Below are positions 34,586 to 44,700 of a stretch of 64,000 bases of DNA, piece by piece. Source of the stretch: Sandaracinaceae bacterium (GTDB lineage: Bacteria > Myxococcota_A > Polyangia > Polyangiales > JADJQN01). The DNA lies in the NCBI GenBank assembly GCA_016712745.1, contig JADJQN010000006.1, positions 124,001 through 188,000 of the forward strand, read 5' to 3'. Each line of letters starts with the position of its first letter. Within the stretch, counting starts at the first letter, position 1. Made by a program: the position numbers and the translations under genes. The notes under the pieces are model-generated. The model saw nothing but the letters and a program-made list of their open reading frames with translations, was not told where the DNA came from and searched no databases.

Positions 34586-35593
34586 ATGGGCGTGACGTTC
34601 GACGATGTCCGTGCGCAGCCGAATGCCGTCAGAGCCCTGAAGCAGGCGCTCGCGAATGATCGCGTTGCGTCGGCGTACCTCTTCGACGGTCCTACCGGCA
34701 TTGGAAAGGGGCGCGCCGCCCTGGCCCTCGCTACTGCGCTCGCGTGCCCGGCCAAGCCTCGCGTAGGTTGCGGCAAGTGCGATGTCTGCCGCCGCATCGC
34801 CGAGGGCAAGCATCCTGACGTGCGCGTGATTCATCCGCGCGAAGAAGGCGACCAGAATCTTCAGATTGAGTACATCCGCGCGGAGGTCTTGCCTTTCACG
34901 CAGTACGCGCCATTCGAGGCGGCAGCAGCCGTGATGATCTTCACCGATGCGGACGTTAGCTTTCCCGGCAACCATGCGGAGTCGGCGAACGCCATGCTCA
35001 AGACGCTCGAAGAGCCACGAGCCAATGTGCATTTCATCCTCACGTCGTCGCGGCCTGATCGTCTTCTGCAAACGATTCGTTCGCGCTGTCAGCGTGTGCG
35101 CTTTCAGCGCTTGCCACCGACGACGATGCTTCAGATCTTGGAGGAGCATAATGTACCTGTCGCGGAGCGCGAGGCCGTCACAGGTCTTGCCGACGGTCGA
35201 GCTGACGTTGCGCTTGCGCTCGCCGCCGATGGCACGGGTTCGAAGCTCCTCGAGCTAGCGACGCGTATTGACGCGGTCGTCGAGTCGGGACGGGCAGGTC
35301 CAGCTATCGAGCTTGCCGAATCGCTCGCCAAACGGGACGACCTGCCGCTTGCGCTCGATAGCATCGTTGCTTTCTATCGTGACGTTGCGGCGACCGCACT
35401 CGCAATGCCTGCTTCGTCTCTCGTCTTCGGTCGCAGTGCCCCGGCTATTCAAGAACGCGCCAAAACACTCTCACCTGAGCGTGCCGCTGCGCGTGCGGAT
35501 GCCATTCGCCGGGCGGCCGAGGCTATCGACCGCAATGCGAACGCAGAAATCGTGCTGGATTCTCTGCTTTTGTCCTTGCGCGCGGCGACGTAG
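34586..35593 (+). CDS. holB: DNA polymerase III clamp-loader delta' subunit
   Basis: 335 residues from ATG 34586, the E. coli HolB length. The AAA+ clamp-loader core shows LFDGPTGIGKGRAALALATA (P-loop), the Cys zinc module GCGKCDVCRRIAEGKHPDV, AMLKTLEEPRANVHFIL and the SRC motif in TIRSRCQRVRFQRL. It helps load the sliding clamp. The order holB, metG, tatD downstream is a common bacterial neighbourhood and supports the call. The divergent neighbour is the carboxylase operon rather than tmk. Confidence 0.9.
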   Translation: MGVTFDDVRAQPNAVRALKQALANDRVASAYLFDGPTGIGKGRAALALATALACPAKPRVGCGKCDVCRRIAEGKHPDVRVIHPREEGDQNLQIEYIRAEVLPFTQYAPFEAAAAVMIFTDADVSFPGNHAESANAMLKTLEEPRANVHFILTSSRPDRLLQTIRSRCQRVRFQRLPPTTMLQILEEHNVPVAEREAVTGLADGRADVALALAADGTGSKLLELATRIDAVVESGRAGPAIELAESLAKRDDLPLALDSIVAFYRDVAATALAMPASSLVFGRSAPAIQERAKTLSPERAAARADAIRRAAEAIDRNANAEIVLDSLLLSLRAAT

Positions 35594-35612
35594 AGTTAGG
35601 CCCTTCCCCGCC

Positions 35613-37649
35613 ATGCGCCCTTTCTACGTCACTACGCCGATCTATTACGCCAACGACCGCCCGCACATTGGGACGGCCTACTCGACCATCGCGGCCGATG
35701 TGCTCGCGCGCTACAAAAAGCTGCGCGGGCATCCGACTCGCTTTCTGACGGGCGTCGATGAGCACGGACAGAAGCTTGAGCGGCGCGCCAAAGAAGAGGG
35801 CCTCTCGCCTCAGGACTTCGTCGACCGTATGGCTCCTCCCTTTCGCATCGCGTGGGAGGAGCTCGGCTGCGAACACGACGACTTTATTCGCACAACCGAG
35901 CCGCGCCACGTGAAGCGCGTGCAGGAGATGTGGCGTCGCGCGCAAAAGTCTGGCGACATTTACGAAGGCGAGTACGAAGGCTGGTACTGCGTTGCCGACG
36001 AGGCGTTCTACACGGAGAAGGAACTTGTCGACGGCAAGTCGCCCACCGGTCGCCCTGTCGAGCGGGTACGCGAGAAGAGCTACTTCTTCCGCCTCAGCAA
36101 CTACACGGAAAAGCTGCTCGCGTTCTACGAAGCGAATCCGAAGTTCGTTCAGCCCGAGGGCCGCTACAACGAAGTTAAAAACTTTGTCCGTGAAGGCCTG
36201 AAGGACTTAAGCATTTCGCGTACGACGTTTCGTTGGGGCATTCCCGTTCCCAGCGATCCCGAGCATGTCATCTACGTTTGGTTCGATGCGCTCACCAATT
36301 ACATCAGCGCGCTTGGAGCTCCGTCGGACCAGTCGTCACCCGAGTTCGAAAAGTTTTGGCCGAAGCACGGCGAAGCGGTTCATCTGGTCGGCAAAGATAT
36401 ATTGCGCTTTCATGCGGTGTTTTGGCCGGCATTCCTCATGAGCGTGGGAATCGAAACCCCGTCACAAGTCTGGGCTCATGGATGGCTCACCGTGAATGGC
36501 GAGAAGATGTCCAAGAGCGTCGGCAACTTTATCCCGCCCGGACCGCTGGTTGAGGCGTTCGGCGCCGATGTGCTTCGTTACTACTTGATGCGCGACATCG
36601 CGCTCGGGCAGGACGGCGACTTCAGCCACGCCAATCTCATCGCGCGCTATCACGGAGACCTCGGCAATGGACTTGGCAACTTGCTCAACCGATTGGTGGC
36701 GAGCATCGTGCAGAAAAGCCTGGGCGGCTTGGTGCCGCACATCCATTTTGATGAGCTCGAGCAGATTGACCGCGATCTCATCGCGCAAGCGGAGAAGACT
36801 GCCGAAGGCGCAGCGAAGCACTTCGACGCAGTTGCACCCCATCGCGCGCTCGAAGCCATCTGGGAGCTGGTCATCGCGACGAATAAGTACGTCGACCAAA
36901 CAGCTCCGTGGAGCCTTGCCAAGAATGACGACAAGAAACGCCTGAGGCAGGTTGCGTACACCGTGCTCGAAGCGCTGCGCTGGATGAGCGTGATGTTGTG
37001 GCCTGTGATGCCCGGTAAGTGCGATGCGCTGCGCGCGCAGTTGGGCCTTCCGCCAATTCGCCCGACGGAAGACACGGACAAGTGGCCGTCGGCGTGGGGC
37101 GGTCTTGCTGGCGGAACGATGACAAAGCCGGCCGAGCCGCTCTTTCCGCGTTTTGACGACGACAAGCAACGCGCGGTGCTGGAGCGACTTGGCGCGCTCC
37201 CCGTCGCCCCAACCGCGGCAGCGCCCAAGCCTTCCAAACCGAAACCGCTCAGCGAGGAGAAGCGAGTGGACGCAGCCAAAACGGAAACCACCGCCGGCGC
37301 TGCAGCGACATCGACCGAGAAAGCCTTGTGCACGATTGATGACGTGATGAAGGTCGAGTTGCGCCTCGGCCTCGTAAAGTCCGCCGATCGCGTTCCAAAG
37401 AGCGACAAGCTTTTACGTTTGCTCGTCGATATCGGCGAGGCCGAGCCTCGTCAGATCCTCGCAGGCATTGGCAAGACCTATGAGCCTGAGCAACTGCTCG
37501 GGCGTCGCATCGTGGTTATTGCCAACCTTGCGCCGCGCAAAATGATGGGCCTCGAGTCGCACGGCATGGTGCTCGCAGCCAGCGACGAGAACGGCCTCTC
37601 GGTTTTGTCCGTCGACAAAGATCTCGCTGCTGGCAGCATCGTCAAATAG
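35613..37649 (+). CDS. metG: Methionyl-tRNA synthetase with C-terminal tRNA-binding domain
   Basis: 678 residues from ATG 35613. HIGH motif at residues 18-21 (ANDRPHIGTAYS) and KMSKS at about 298 (VNGEKMSKSVGNF). The connective peptide (GWYCVADEAFYTEKELVDGK, SPTGRPVERV) lacks the Cys pairs of zinc-binding MetRS, so it belongs to a metal-free knuckle type. An Ala/Pro/Lys-rich linker (about 520-575) joins the EMAPII/Trbp111-type dimerising tRNA-binding domain at the C-terminus (LGLVKSADRVPKSDKLLRLL). It charges tRNA-Met in the cytosol. Confidence 0.96.
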   Translation: MRPFYVTTPIYYANDRPHIGTAYSTIAADVLARYKKLRGHPTRFLTGVDEHGQKLERRAKEEGLSPQDFVDRMAPPFRIAWEELGCEHDDFIRTTEPRHVKRVQEMWRRAQKSGDIYEGEYEGWYCVADEAFYTEKELVDGKSPTGRPVERVREKSYFFRLSNYTEKLLAFYEANPKFVQPEGRYNEVKNFVREGLKDLSISRTTFRWGIPVPSDPEHVIYVWFDALTNYISALGAPSDQSSPEFEKFWPKHGEAVHLVGKDILRFHAVFWPAFLMSVGIETPSQVWAHGWLTVNGEKMSKSVGNFIPPGPLVEAFGADVLRYYLMRDIALGQDGDFSHANLIARYHGDLGNGLGNLLNRLVASIVQKSLGGLVPHIHFDELEQIDRDLIAQAEKTAEGAAKHFDAVAPHRALEAIWELVIATNKYVDQTAPWSLAKNDDKKRLRQVAYTVLEALRWMSVMLWPVMPGKCDALRAQLGLPPIRPTEDTDKWPSAWGGLAGGTMTKPAEPLFPRFDDDKQRAVLERLGALPVAPTAAAPKPSKPKPLSEEKRVDAAKTETTAGAAATSTEKALCTIDDVMKVELRLGLVKSADRVPKSDKLLRLLVDIGEAEPRQILAGIGKTYEPEQLLGRRIVVIANLAPRKMMGLESHGMVLAASDENGLSVLSVDKDLAAGSIVK

Positions 37650-37651
37650 TC

Positions 37652-38617
37652 GTGTTGAAGTTTTTCCCCGACACGCCGCCTCGATTCGACATCGCCCTGC
37701 GCGACGCGAAATCGAAGACTGCGCGCACTCGCGCGCTCGCTGCTCAGAGTCTCGCAAATCCGCCAGACGGAATGCGAGGCGCGGCGGTCGAGGCGTTGCG
37801 CCCATTGCTATCGGATGAGGACGTCACCGTTCGGTATACAGCGCTCGCCTCACTCGGCGAGTTCGACGACGTCGAGTCGTTGCCGCAGATTCTCGCGTTT
37901 ATGAACGACAAGGCGCAGCCCCTACGCGAGCTCGCCGTTGTGGTTGCCTCGCATTTCGACGACGACCGCGCGCACGAAGCCATTTTGAACGCTCTGGACA
38001 GTGAGCATCCGGAGATGCGCTTCCAAGCCATCGTGACGCTAGCCGAAACCAAAAACCCTGCGGCGATAGAGCGAATCGCTCCCAAGCTCAAGGACGAAGA
38101 CGCCCATGTGCGCGCTCAGGCGGCGCTGGCGCTCGCAAAGTTTGGAGATGCGTCGAGCGCCGGCGCGTTGATGACGTTGCTTGAGAGCCGGGAGCATGCA
38201 GCCGACGCGGCCTGCGCGTTGGGCGAGCTTCACGTGCAGGAGGCGAAGCCACGTCTCGTCGAGTTGGCCGAGCGTACCTTCGCGCCGCTTGAAGTGCGCG
38301 CTGCTGCAGCGGCGGCGCTGATACAGCTTGGCGATGCACGCGGCAACGAGGTTCTGCGTTCGATTCTGATCGGATGGCGCGCGTCGGCGCGTAGCTACGC
38401 GGCGCAGTTGACGGGCAAGGTCGGCGCCACCGCACTCGTCCCAGATTTGGCGACGCTCATCGACAAGCCGCGCGGCGCAGATCCGCTCGTTGTCGTGCAG
38501 GCGTTGGTGCGCCTTGCTCGCAAAGATGAATCGGCGCAAACCCTCGTTACAAAACTTGGCCGCCGCACGGATGAAATCGGCCGTGTCGCCCGCACAACCC
38601 ACTTCGACGACGAATGA
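37652..38617 (+). CDS. HEAT-repeat protein
   Basis: 321 residues from GTG 37652, two bases after metG. Nearly the whole protein is HEAT/PBS-lyase-like helix pairs of ~30 residues, for example RGAAVEALRPLLSDEDVTVR, YTALASLGEFDDVESLPQIL, MRFQAIVTLAETKNPAAIER and VRAQAALALAKFGDASSAGA. Such proteins are usually protein-binding scaffolds. It overlaps tatD by four bases (ATGA). Placement between metG and tatD suggests housekeeping co-expression rather than a specific role. Confidence 0.85.
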   Translation: MLKFFPDTPPRFDIALRDAKSKTARTRALAAQSLANPPDGMRGAAVEALRPLLSDEDVTVRYTALASLGEFDDVESLPQILAFMNDKAQPLRELAVVVASHFDDDRAHEAILNALDSEHPEMRFQAIVTLAETKNPAAIERIAPKLKDEDAHVRAQAALALAKFGDASSAGALMTLLESREHAADAACALGELHVQEAKPRLVELAERTFAPLEVRAAAAAALIQLGDARGNEVLRSILIGWRASARSYAAQLTGKVGATALVPDLATLIDKPRGADPLVVVQALVRLARKDESAQTLVTKLGRRTDEIGRVARTTHFDDE

Positions 38618-39399
38618 CCGCACCTCTTTTCGACAGTCACTGCCATCTGGACTTTGAGCACTTCGTCGACGACTTCGACGATGTGGTCACCCGCGCGAAA
38701 GCTGCTGGCATTGTGATGTTGGCAACGATTGGTTCCGGCGGCGACGTCGCAACTGCCGAAGGAGCGGTGCGCATTGCGCACGCAAACGCTGATTTTATGG
38801 TGGCGACCGTGGGCATTCATCCGCACGACGCGAAGGCGGCCGATGACGCGGTGATGGTCGAGATGGAGCGCCTCGTTCAGGACCCCATCGTGCGCGCGGT
38901 CGGCGAAGTGGGATTGGACTTTCATTACGATCATTCGCCGCGCGAAATCCAGCGCGAGCTATTCCGGACGTTCATCGCACTGGCGAAGAAAGTAAAGAAG
39001 CCGATCACAGTTCACACGCGCAACGCTGCGGAGGAAACGCTCAGCATCTTGCGCGAGGAGAACGCGCGCGACGTGGGCGGAATCATTCATTGCTTCAGCG
39101 AGAATCCCGCCTTTGCCAAAGCGGCGCTCGATATGGGTTTCGTTTCCTCGTTCAGCGGCATCGTAACGTTCAAGAACGCGATCGACATTCGCGAATCCGC
39201 ACGCGTTCAACCGCTCGACGCAATCCTCGTTGAGACCGACGCGCCCTTCCTTGCGCCGGTCCCCTTTCGCGGCAAACGCAACGAGCCCGCGTATGTCGCA
39301 AAGACGGCCGCTGTCATCGCCGAGCTGCGCGGCATCAGCTACGAAGCGATATGCGAAGCCACGACCGCAAACGCCAAACGCGTCTACGCCTGCGGCTGA
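38614..39399 (+). CDS. tatD: TatD-family metal-dependent hydrolase
   Basis: 261 residues, the standard TatD length. The amidohydrolase-type metal ligands are visible: His pair in FDSHCHLDFEH, Glu in AVGEVGLDFHYDHSP, His in KPITVHTRNAAEE, His in GGIIHCFSEN, and Asp in LVETDAPFLAPVPFRG. Family members are 3'-5' exonucleases or quality-control deoxyribonucleases in the cytosol. Located in the conserved holB-metG-tatD group. Confidence 0.93.
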   Translation: MTAPLFDSHCHLDFEHFVDDFDDVVTRAKAAGIVMLATIGSGGDVATAEGAVRIAHANADFMVATVGIHPHDAKAADDAVMVEMERLVQDPIVRAVGEVGLDFHYDHSPREIQRELFRTFIALAKKVKKPITVHTRNAAEETLSILREENARDVGGIIHCFSENPAFAKAALDMGFVSSFSGIVTFKNAIDIRESARVQPLDAILVETDAPFLAPVPFRGKRNEPAYVAKTAAVIAELRGISYEAICEATTANAKRVYACG

Positions 39400-39405
39400 C
39401 TTCGC

Positions 39406-40254
39406 ATGGGCTCGTTTCAACTCCAGCGGCGCAGTCCTGCCCTCGCGCGACGCTTCAGGATCTGCGCCTATCTACTCGCTGCGCTTTGGCTCGGAGTTTT
39501 TCTTGCTCGCACGGAGTTCGCGATCGATGGAGACGAAGCGATCATTGGCGTGATGGCGACGCACATCGCCGACGGCAAAGACTTTCCGTTGTGGTTTTAC
39601 GGGCAGGACTACATGGGCAGCCTCGAGGCGTGGGTCGCAGCTCCGCTCGTTGCAGCGTTTGGAACACAACGCGTCGTCCTCAAGATCGTCGCAGCTCTCT
39701 TCTGGTTCGCCTTTCTCGAGTGCTCGCGCCGTTTGGCAAGCCGTGTCTTTCGCAGCGAGCCCACGGCCCTCGTCACCATGCTCTTGCTTGCGTGTGGCCC
39801 GCTCTTTCTCACGTTGTGGGGGAGTAAACTACGCGGTGGATATGTGTCCGTTTGGGCACTCGGCGCGCTCACGCTTCTACTTGCACACTACGAGGGCACC
39901 GAGCGCTTCTCCCGCATGAGGAGCTTGAGCGTCGGTCTCGTCGCTGGCCTCGCTACGTTTGTGAATGTTCTGTCCATTCCCTACACAGCAGCGGCGATTC
40001 TATTTCTTGCGTCCCGACGTCGCCTTTTTCAACCCGCGCCACTCGGGCTGCGAGTGCTTGGTTTCGTGATCGGCGCTTCGCCCCTTATCGTATTCAACGT
40101 ACTGAGCGGATTCGCAACGTTCCGTGCCGTGGGAGATCACGCAACGAGCGTTGCGGACGTGAGCCACCATCTCGTTCAACTTCTATCGCACGCCCTTCCG
40201 ATCTTGCTGGGAGGTCTTGCGCCCTTTAGCCTCCCCTCCGCATGTCGCGAGTAA
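39406..40254 (+). CDS. GT-C membrane glycosyltransferase, N-terminal part (frame broken near 40240)
   Basis: 282 residues, mostly transmembrane helices. The first extracytoplasmic loop has the acidic GT39/83-like signature IDGDEAIIGVMATHIADG, followed by FYGQDYMGSLEAWVAAPL, typical of lipid-linked-sugar transferases. After ILLGGLAPFSLP the frame ends within a few residues, while the next frame continues with PPHVASNSPQASVLVSCFYG and further helices. Removing one C from the CCCC run near 40237-40241 joins the two into one protein. Probably one gene with a single-base break, either mutational or sequence error. Confidence 0.68.
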   Translation: MGSFQLQRRSPALARRFRICAYLLAALWLGVFLARTEFAIDGDEAIIGVMATHIADGKDFPLWFYGQDYMGSLEAWVAAPLVAAFGTQRVVLKIVAALFWFAFLECSRRLASRVFRSEPTALVTMLLLACGPLFLTLWGSKLRGGYVSVWALGALTLLLAHYEGTERFSRMRSLSVGLVAGLATFVNVLSIPYTAAAILFLASRRRLFQPAPLGLRVLGFVIGASPLIVFNVLSGFATFRAVGDHATSVADVSHHLVQLLSHALPILLGGLAPFSLPSACRE

Positions 40255-41746
40255 CTCGCCGCAAGCGAGCGTGCTTGTGTCCTGCTTCTATGGCGGGCTC
40301 GCATGGCTCACGTGGGATCACCGCCGCTCGCTCGCGCGCTTTTGCACGTTCTCGCGTTCACCCACAAGCGGTATCGAGCTCTACTACGCGTGCGCGATTG
40401 TTCTGGTTTGCGGCATTTGCGTCAGTAAATTGGGCGGAGAATACGAGCCACGCTACGCAAGTGTGCTCTACGTTCTGATAGCGCCGGCGCTCGCATTTCC
40501 AATCTGCGAGCTACTGGCGCGCGGTGCGGCGGCACGAATCACCGGAGCCGTGCTCATGCTCACGCTACTCGCGAACAATGCGTCGTCAATCTGCCAGCAC
40601 GACCGCCGCGAGCTTGTGCAGCCATCGCACTACGCGCGCATGGGCGTGCGAGTGCCCCTTGATTCTGAAGCGCTCGTTCGCAAACTGCGCGACGCACACA
40701 TCGACGGAGTATTTGGCGACTACTGGCTTCCGTCCACGGTCGCTTACATCTCGCATGAACGCATCGCATCGGACACGTTCCGCCTGCCGTGGCAGTTCAA
40801 TCGCTTCTTTGTCGCGCGTCGTGTCGCGTACCTCCTTCAGCCGTCGCCCCGAAATGAGCGCGTGATGTCTGCCTTTCGCCAGGCGGGCCGCGACGGAGAT
40901 CTGCTCGTCGTCGAACAAGAGGGCACCTTGGCCATCGCGCCAACCGAGGTCGGCCTGCTCCCCGCGAGCGCCCGCGTGACTGCGTCATCGCCCGGCGTAG
41001 CCGGAGCCTTCGACGGAACGATGGGCACGTGGTGGAGGCCAACCTATTCAGGTCGTGCGTCTCAGATGATCACGATTGATCTGGGCTCCGAGCTAGAGCT
41101 CGCGGGCATTTTTTGCTTCTTCGGCCGCAACCGCGAGCCGCGCCGCTTCTTCGTCGAAATTGGCGACGCCAATGGCGTGTTCGAACGCATCGGCGAGTGG
41201 AACCCGGCGACAGTGTGGCTCGAGTCCATGCGCGGCCGCCGTGGTCGCTACATACGCCTTGGAAGCCCAGCCCTCGCGAACCGGATCTGGGCGGCCTACG
41301 AGATCAGGATTTTTCTGCACGACCACCATCCGGCCGATGCAACCGACGCAGACGACGTCGCGTGCGGTCGCGCGCACGAGCTGGGCAAATGCATCGCGAC
41401 GGGCACGTGTGAAACAGCCTTCCGCGCAAGCAAGTTCCGCAGCACGAAGCGTCAGCTACGGAAACGCGCGGTAGTAGACCGTCGGATAACCATCGTTGTC
41501 GTAGACTTCAGCGAGCACGTTCGTGGCCGCAGTGCTGTACACCGCGCCCGACCCATCCGGGGCGAGCCATCCAATAGGACTGGCGTAACTCGGGGTCGAC
41601 TCGCCCGTGCCGTCGTACGACGTCGAGACCAGGGTCGTGGTGTTGGACGTAAAGTCGTGCATGTAAAGTTTGAGCACGGGAGTCGTTGCGCCTGGTGCCA
41701 AGTTTGTCGCGCGCGACGCGAAGAGAACACGCTGGCCGTCGTTTGA
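40217..41746 (+). CDS. GT-C membrane glycosyltransferase, C-terminal part with discoidin-like domain
   Basis: Read from TTG 40217. Residues ~10-125 hold further transmembrane helices (IELYYACAIVLVCGICVSKL, YASVLYVLIAPALAFPICEL). Residues ~130-245 are an extracytoplasmic region. Residues ~248-367 form a discoidin (F5/8 type C)-like sandwich with AFDGTMGTWWRPTYSGRASQ and ITIDLGSELELAGI. Beyond about 41320 the translation becomes low-complexity Arg-rich sequence running 290 bases into the antisense of the neighbouring lipoprotein gene, so the true end probably lies near 41320-41460. A carbohydrate-binding tail on a glycosyltransferase is unusual. Substrate unknown. Confidence 0.6.
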   Translation: MRPLASPPHVASNSPQASVLVSCFYGGLAWLTWDHRRSLARFCTFSRSPTSGIELYYACAIVLVCGICVSKLGGEYEPRYASVLYVLIAPALAFPICELLARGAAARITGAVLMLTLLANNASSICQHDRRELVQPSHYARMGVRVPLDSEALVRKLRDAHIDGVFGDYWLPSTVAYISHERIASDTFRLPWQFNRFFVARRVAYLLQPSPRNERVMSAFRQAGRDGDLLVVEQEGTLAIAPTEVGLLPASARVTASSPGVAGAFDGTMGTWWRPTYSGRASQMITIDLGSELELAGIFCFFGRNREPRRFFVEIGDANGVFERIGEWNPATVWLESMRGRRGRYIRLGSPALANRIWAAYEIRIFLHDHHPADATDADDVACGRAHELGKCIATGTCETAFRASKFRSTKRQLRKRAVVDRRITIVVVDFSEHVRGRSAVHRARPIRGEPSNRTGVTRGRLARAVVRRRDQGRGVGRKVVHVKFEHGSRCAWCQVCRARREENTLAVV

Positions 41747-44700
41747 GACGCTCGCATTGCTCCACGGAGATTCACCGTTTCCCTGAACTCCGCCCGTCGC
41801 GACGCTCGCGCGCCGCGTTACGCCGAGCGTCACGTCGCGCACAAACGTGTCGAATGTTGCGTTCGTATCGTTGGGCACGAAGTCGCTAGTATCCGAAGTG
41901 AAGACGACGTAGCGGCCGTCATCGGACACATCACTCACAATCGTCCCCCAGCCCGGTCGACATGAGCCCACGCCCCCGGGCGACGGACTCACGAGCTCCA
42001 CGGTTCCGGTGATTAGATCGCGCCTATAGACGTCGTAGCAGTAGTTTGCGTCCGCTGGCAGCAATGAGTGAAGGTAGCTGTAGAAGAAGTAACGCCCATC
42101 GCCCGACAGCGCCAGGCCGTTTACAAAAAATGCTAGTTGCGCGCCGCCAGGTCCGAGCGAGATCCGGGCCGTCGTGTTCATGACCGTGTCGCGCAGAAAG
42201 TAGTCTTGCCACCCGTTCGTGTCGCCCGGCACAACGTTCGTGTCGGTCGTCTCGAACACCACGTACCGTCCGTCGTTTGACACCGCAACAGCGTACGACT
42301 CGGCGGTGAGCTGTGTGCCGGTCGATGAAAGCGAGACGCGCGTAGTCGTGTTCAGCATTTGATCACGCAGATAGGCGTCGCGAACCCCGTTGGTGTCGGC
42401 CGCGAAGTTCGTCGCGTAGGTGGTGAAGGCCACATATCTCGCGTCGGGTGTCATCACGCCCATGTAAGACTGTCCGTTGCCCTGGACGCTGCCAGTGCCG
42501 AGGCTTGCCACGGTCATCGTATTCGTCTGACGGTCGCGAATGTAGACGTCGGCGCTACCGTTTGTGTCGCTGGCAATCAATGGCGAGCCGGCCACATTGA
42601 ATGCGACGTAACGACCGTCTGTGGACACGCTGCTAGTCGCCGCATAGCCCCATCCGGGGCTGTAGTTCGCGCTCGTGAACGAAATGCCTCTTTGTGCGTC
42701 CACGTCGATGTTCGTCACGCTTGGGTCCGCGCCGTCCGCACCGTTAAACGTCATGTCGACGCTGGTAGCTGGTGCCGTCAGGATCGAGAAGACCTGCTCG
42801 CCGTCCACGATTCCGTCGGCCACGCCGGTCACCGTCACAGTGCGCGGCGTCGCCCAGTTGCCCGAAGTGAATGTGAGGCTGCTGGGCGACACCGTTCCCT
42901 CGCCCAGGTCGTTGCTCGATAACCCCACCGTTACGTTCGCGGTCGGTGCGTGGTCCAAGAACACGGAGAAGGTCGCTGTCTTTCCCATTTCAGTCACGAC
43001 CAACTGAGATTGCGGAGTAACAATCACGGACCCCGTGTCGTTGTCGATATTGGTAATGGGTACGTCATCGACCGCCATTCCACTGTACGCCCCATCGGTA
43101 GTAGTCAGCGCACTCGTGATGATGGTGAACGGGATGTCGCCATCGATAAGATTGTCATCGACGCCAGTTACGGTGACCACGGTTGGCACGTACCAAGACG
43201 CAGAAGTAAAGAAGACCGTCGTCGGAGAAACGATGCCTTCCGTCGTGTCGCTGGACGACAGTGTCAGGCTCGCGCTCCCGGTGATCTCAGATGCAGCAGA
43301 GATGTAGAATCGCGTGGTCGTCCGATTCTCCGACACGGTAAGGCCCGAAATCGGCGTGATCACGATCCCGACCGTATCCACGTTGAGATTGGTGACTGAG
43401 ACGTCGGAGACTGTTCGACCACTGTATGCCGGATCCGAGCTGACGCACGCGCTCGTAACGATGGTGTACGTAACATCCCCGTCGCGAACGCCGTCGCGAA
43501 CACCGGTAACAGTGGCAATCTGCGGAACGTTCCAGTTCCCCGGAGTAAACGTCATGACGGTCGGCGAAACACGTCCCTCGTTTAGCGCCGTGCTTGTGAG
43601 TGTGACCGCGACGCTCGACGTCGGCGGAAATTCGAGAACCATCGAGAACGTGGTGGTCGTCCCGGACTCGCTCGTGACAAGACCGGATGTGGGCGTGACG
43701 CTTACGCCGATCATCTCGTTGTCCGTGTTCGTCACGGACACGTTTGCAACGCCGAGATTGTTGTATGTGAGGTCCGCGCTCGCGGCGGCTGCCGTCACGA
43801 TGGTATAGCCGATGTCACCATCCGCGAGCGGGTCATCGACACCGGTCACCGTAACGGTCTGCGGCACATTCCAGTTGCCCGGCGTAAACGTCACGCCGGC
43901 TGGAGAGACCGTTCCTTCCGTCGTATCGCTGCTTGAAAGCGCAACCGTCACGTCCGCAGTGGGTGCGGATGAGAGAACCATCGTGAACGTCGCGACACCA
44001 CCCACCTCAGTGGTGACGAGACCAAACGAAGGATTTACGACAACGCCTGCGAAGTCGTTGTCGATGTTTGTGGCCAACACGTCGGGCACGGCCATGCCGC
44101 TATAACCCATGTCCGTGCTGACAGCGTCCCCGGTCACAATTGTGTACCCCACGTTGCCGTCAACGCGCGTGTCGTTGACGCCCGTAACGACTACGAACTG
44201 CGCAACGTTCCAGTTGGCAGACGTGAACGTCAGGCCAGACAACGTGATCGTTCCCTCGGCGGTGTTCGAGCTCATGAGCGAAATCGTCACGTTCGAGCTC
44301 GGCTGCGAGGAGAGGCGCACGGAGAATGAGGCGGTCCCCCCGCCTTCGTTCGTAGTCAAGCCTGCCACCGGCGTAACGACGACCGACGCGGTGTCGTTGT
44401 CGCTATTGGTAACGGTGACGTCGCTGGCGTTAATGCCGTTGTAAGTACCATCCGCGCTTGCGGCTGGCGCAGTGACGATGTGGTAGACGCGCGCGCCGTC
44501 CGCGACGGAGTCGTTCACGCCCGTGACGGTCACCGTACGAACTCCATAGCTAAGCGGTGTGAACGTCACACTCGACGGCGACACGGAGCCTTCGCTTGGC
44601 GTGTCGGAGCTTAGCGCGACGGTCACGTCCGACGTCGGCGCGGTGTTGAGACTGATGGAGAACGTGGCCGTTCCCCCGCTCTCCGTTGTGACGAGTCCGG

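Noticed and set aside
41320..41746. C-terminal extension of the glycosyltransferase frame
   Set aside because: Past the discoidin-like domain the translation is Arg-rich and antisense to the neighbouring lipoprotein gene, so I do not treat it as real protein.
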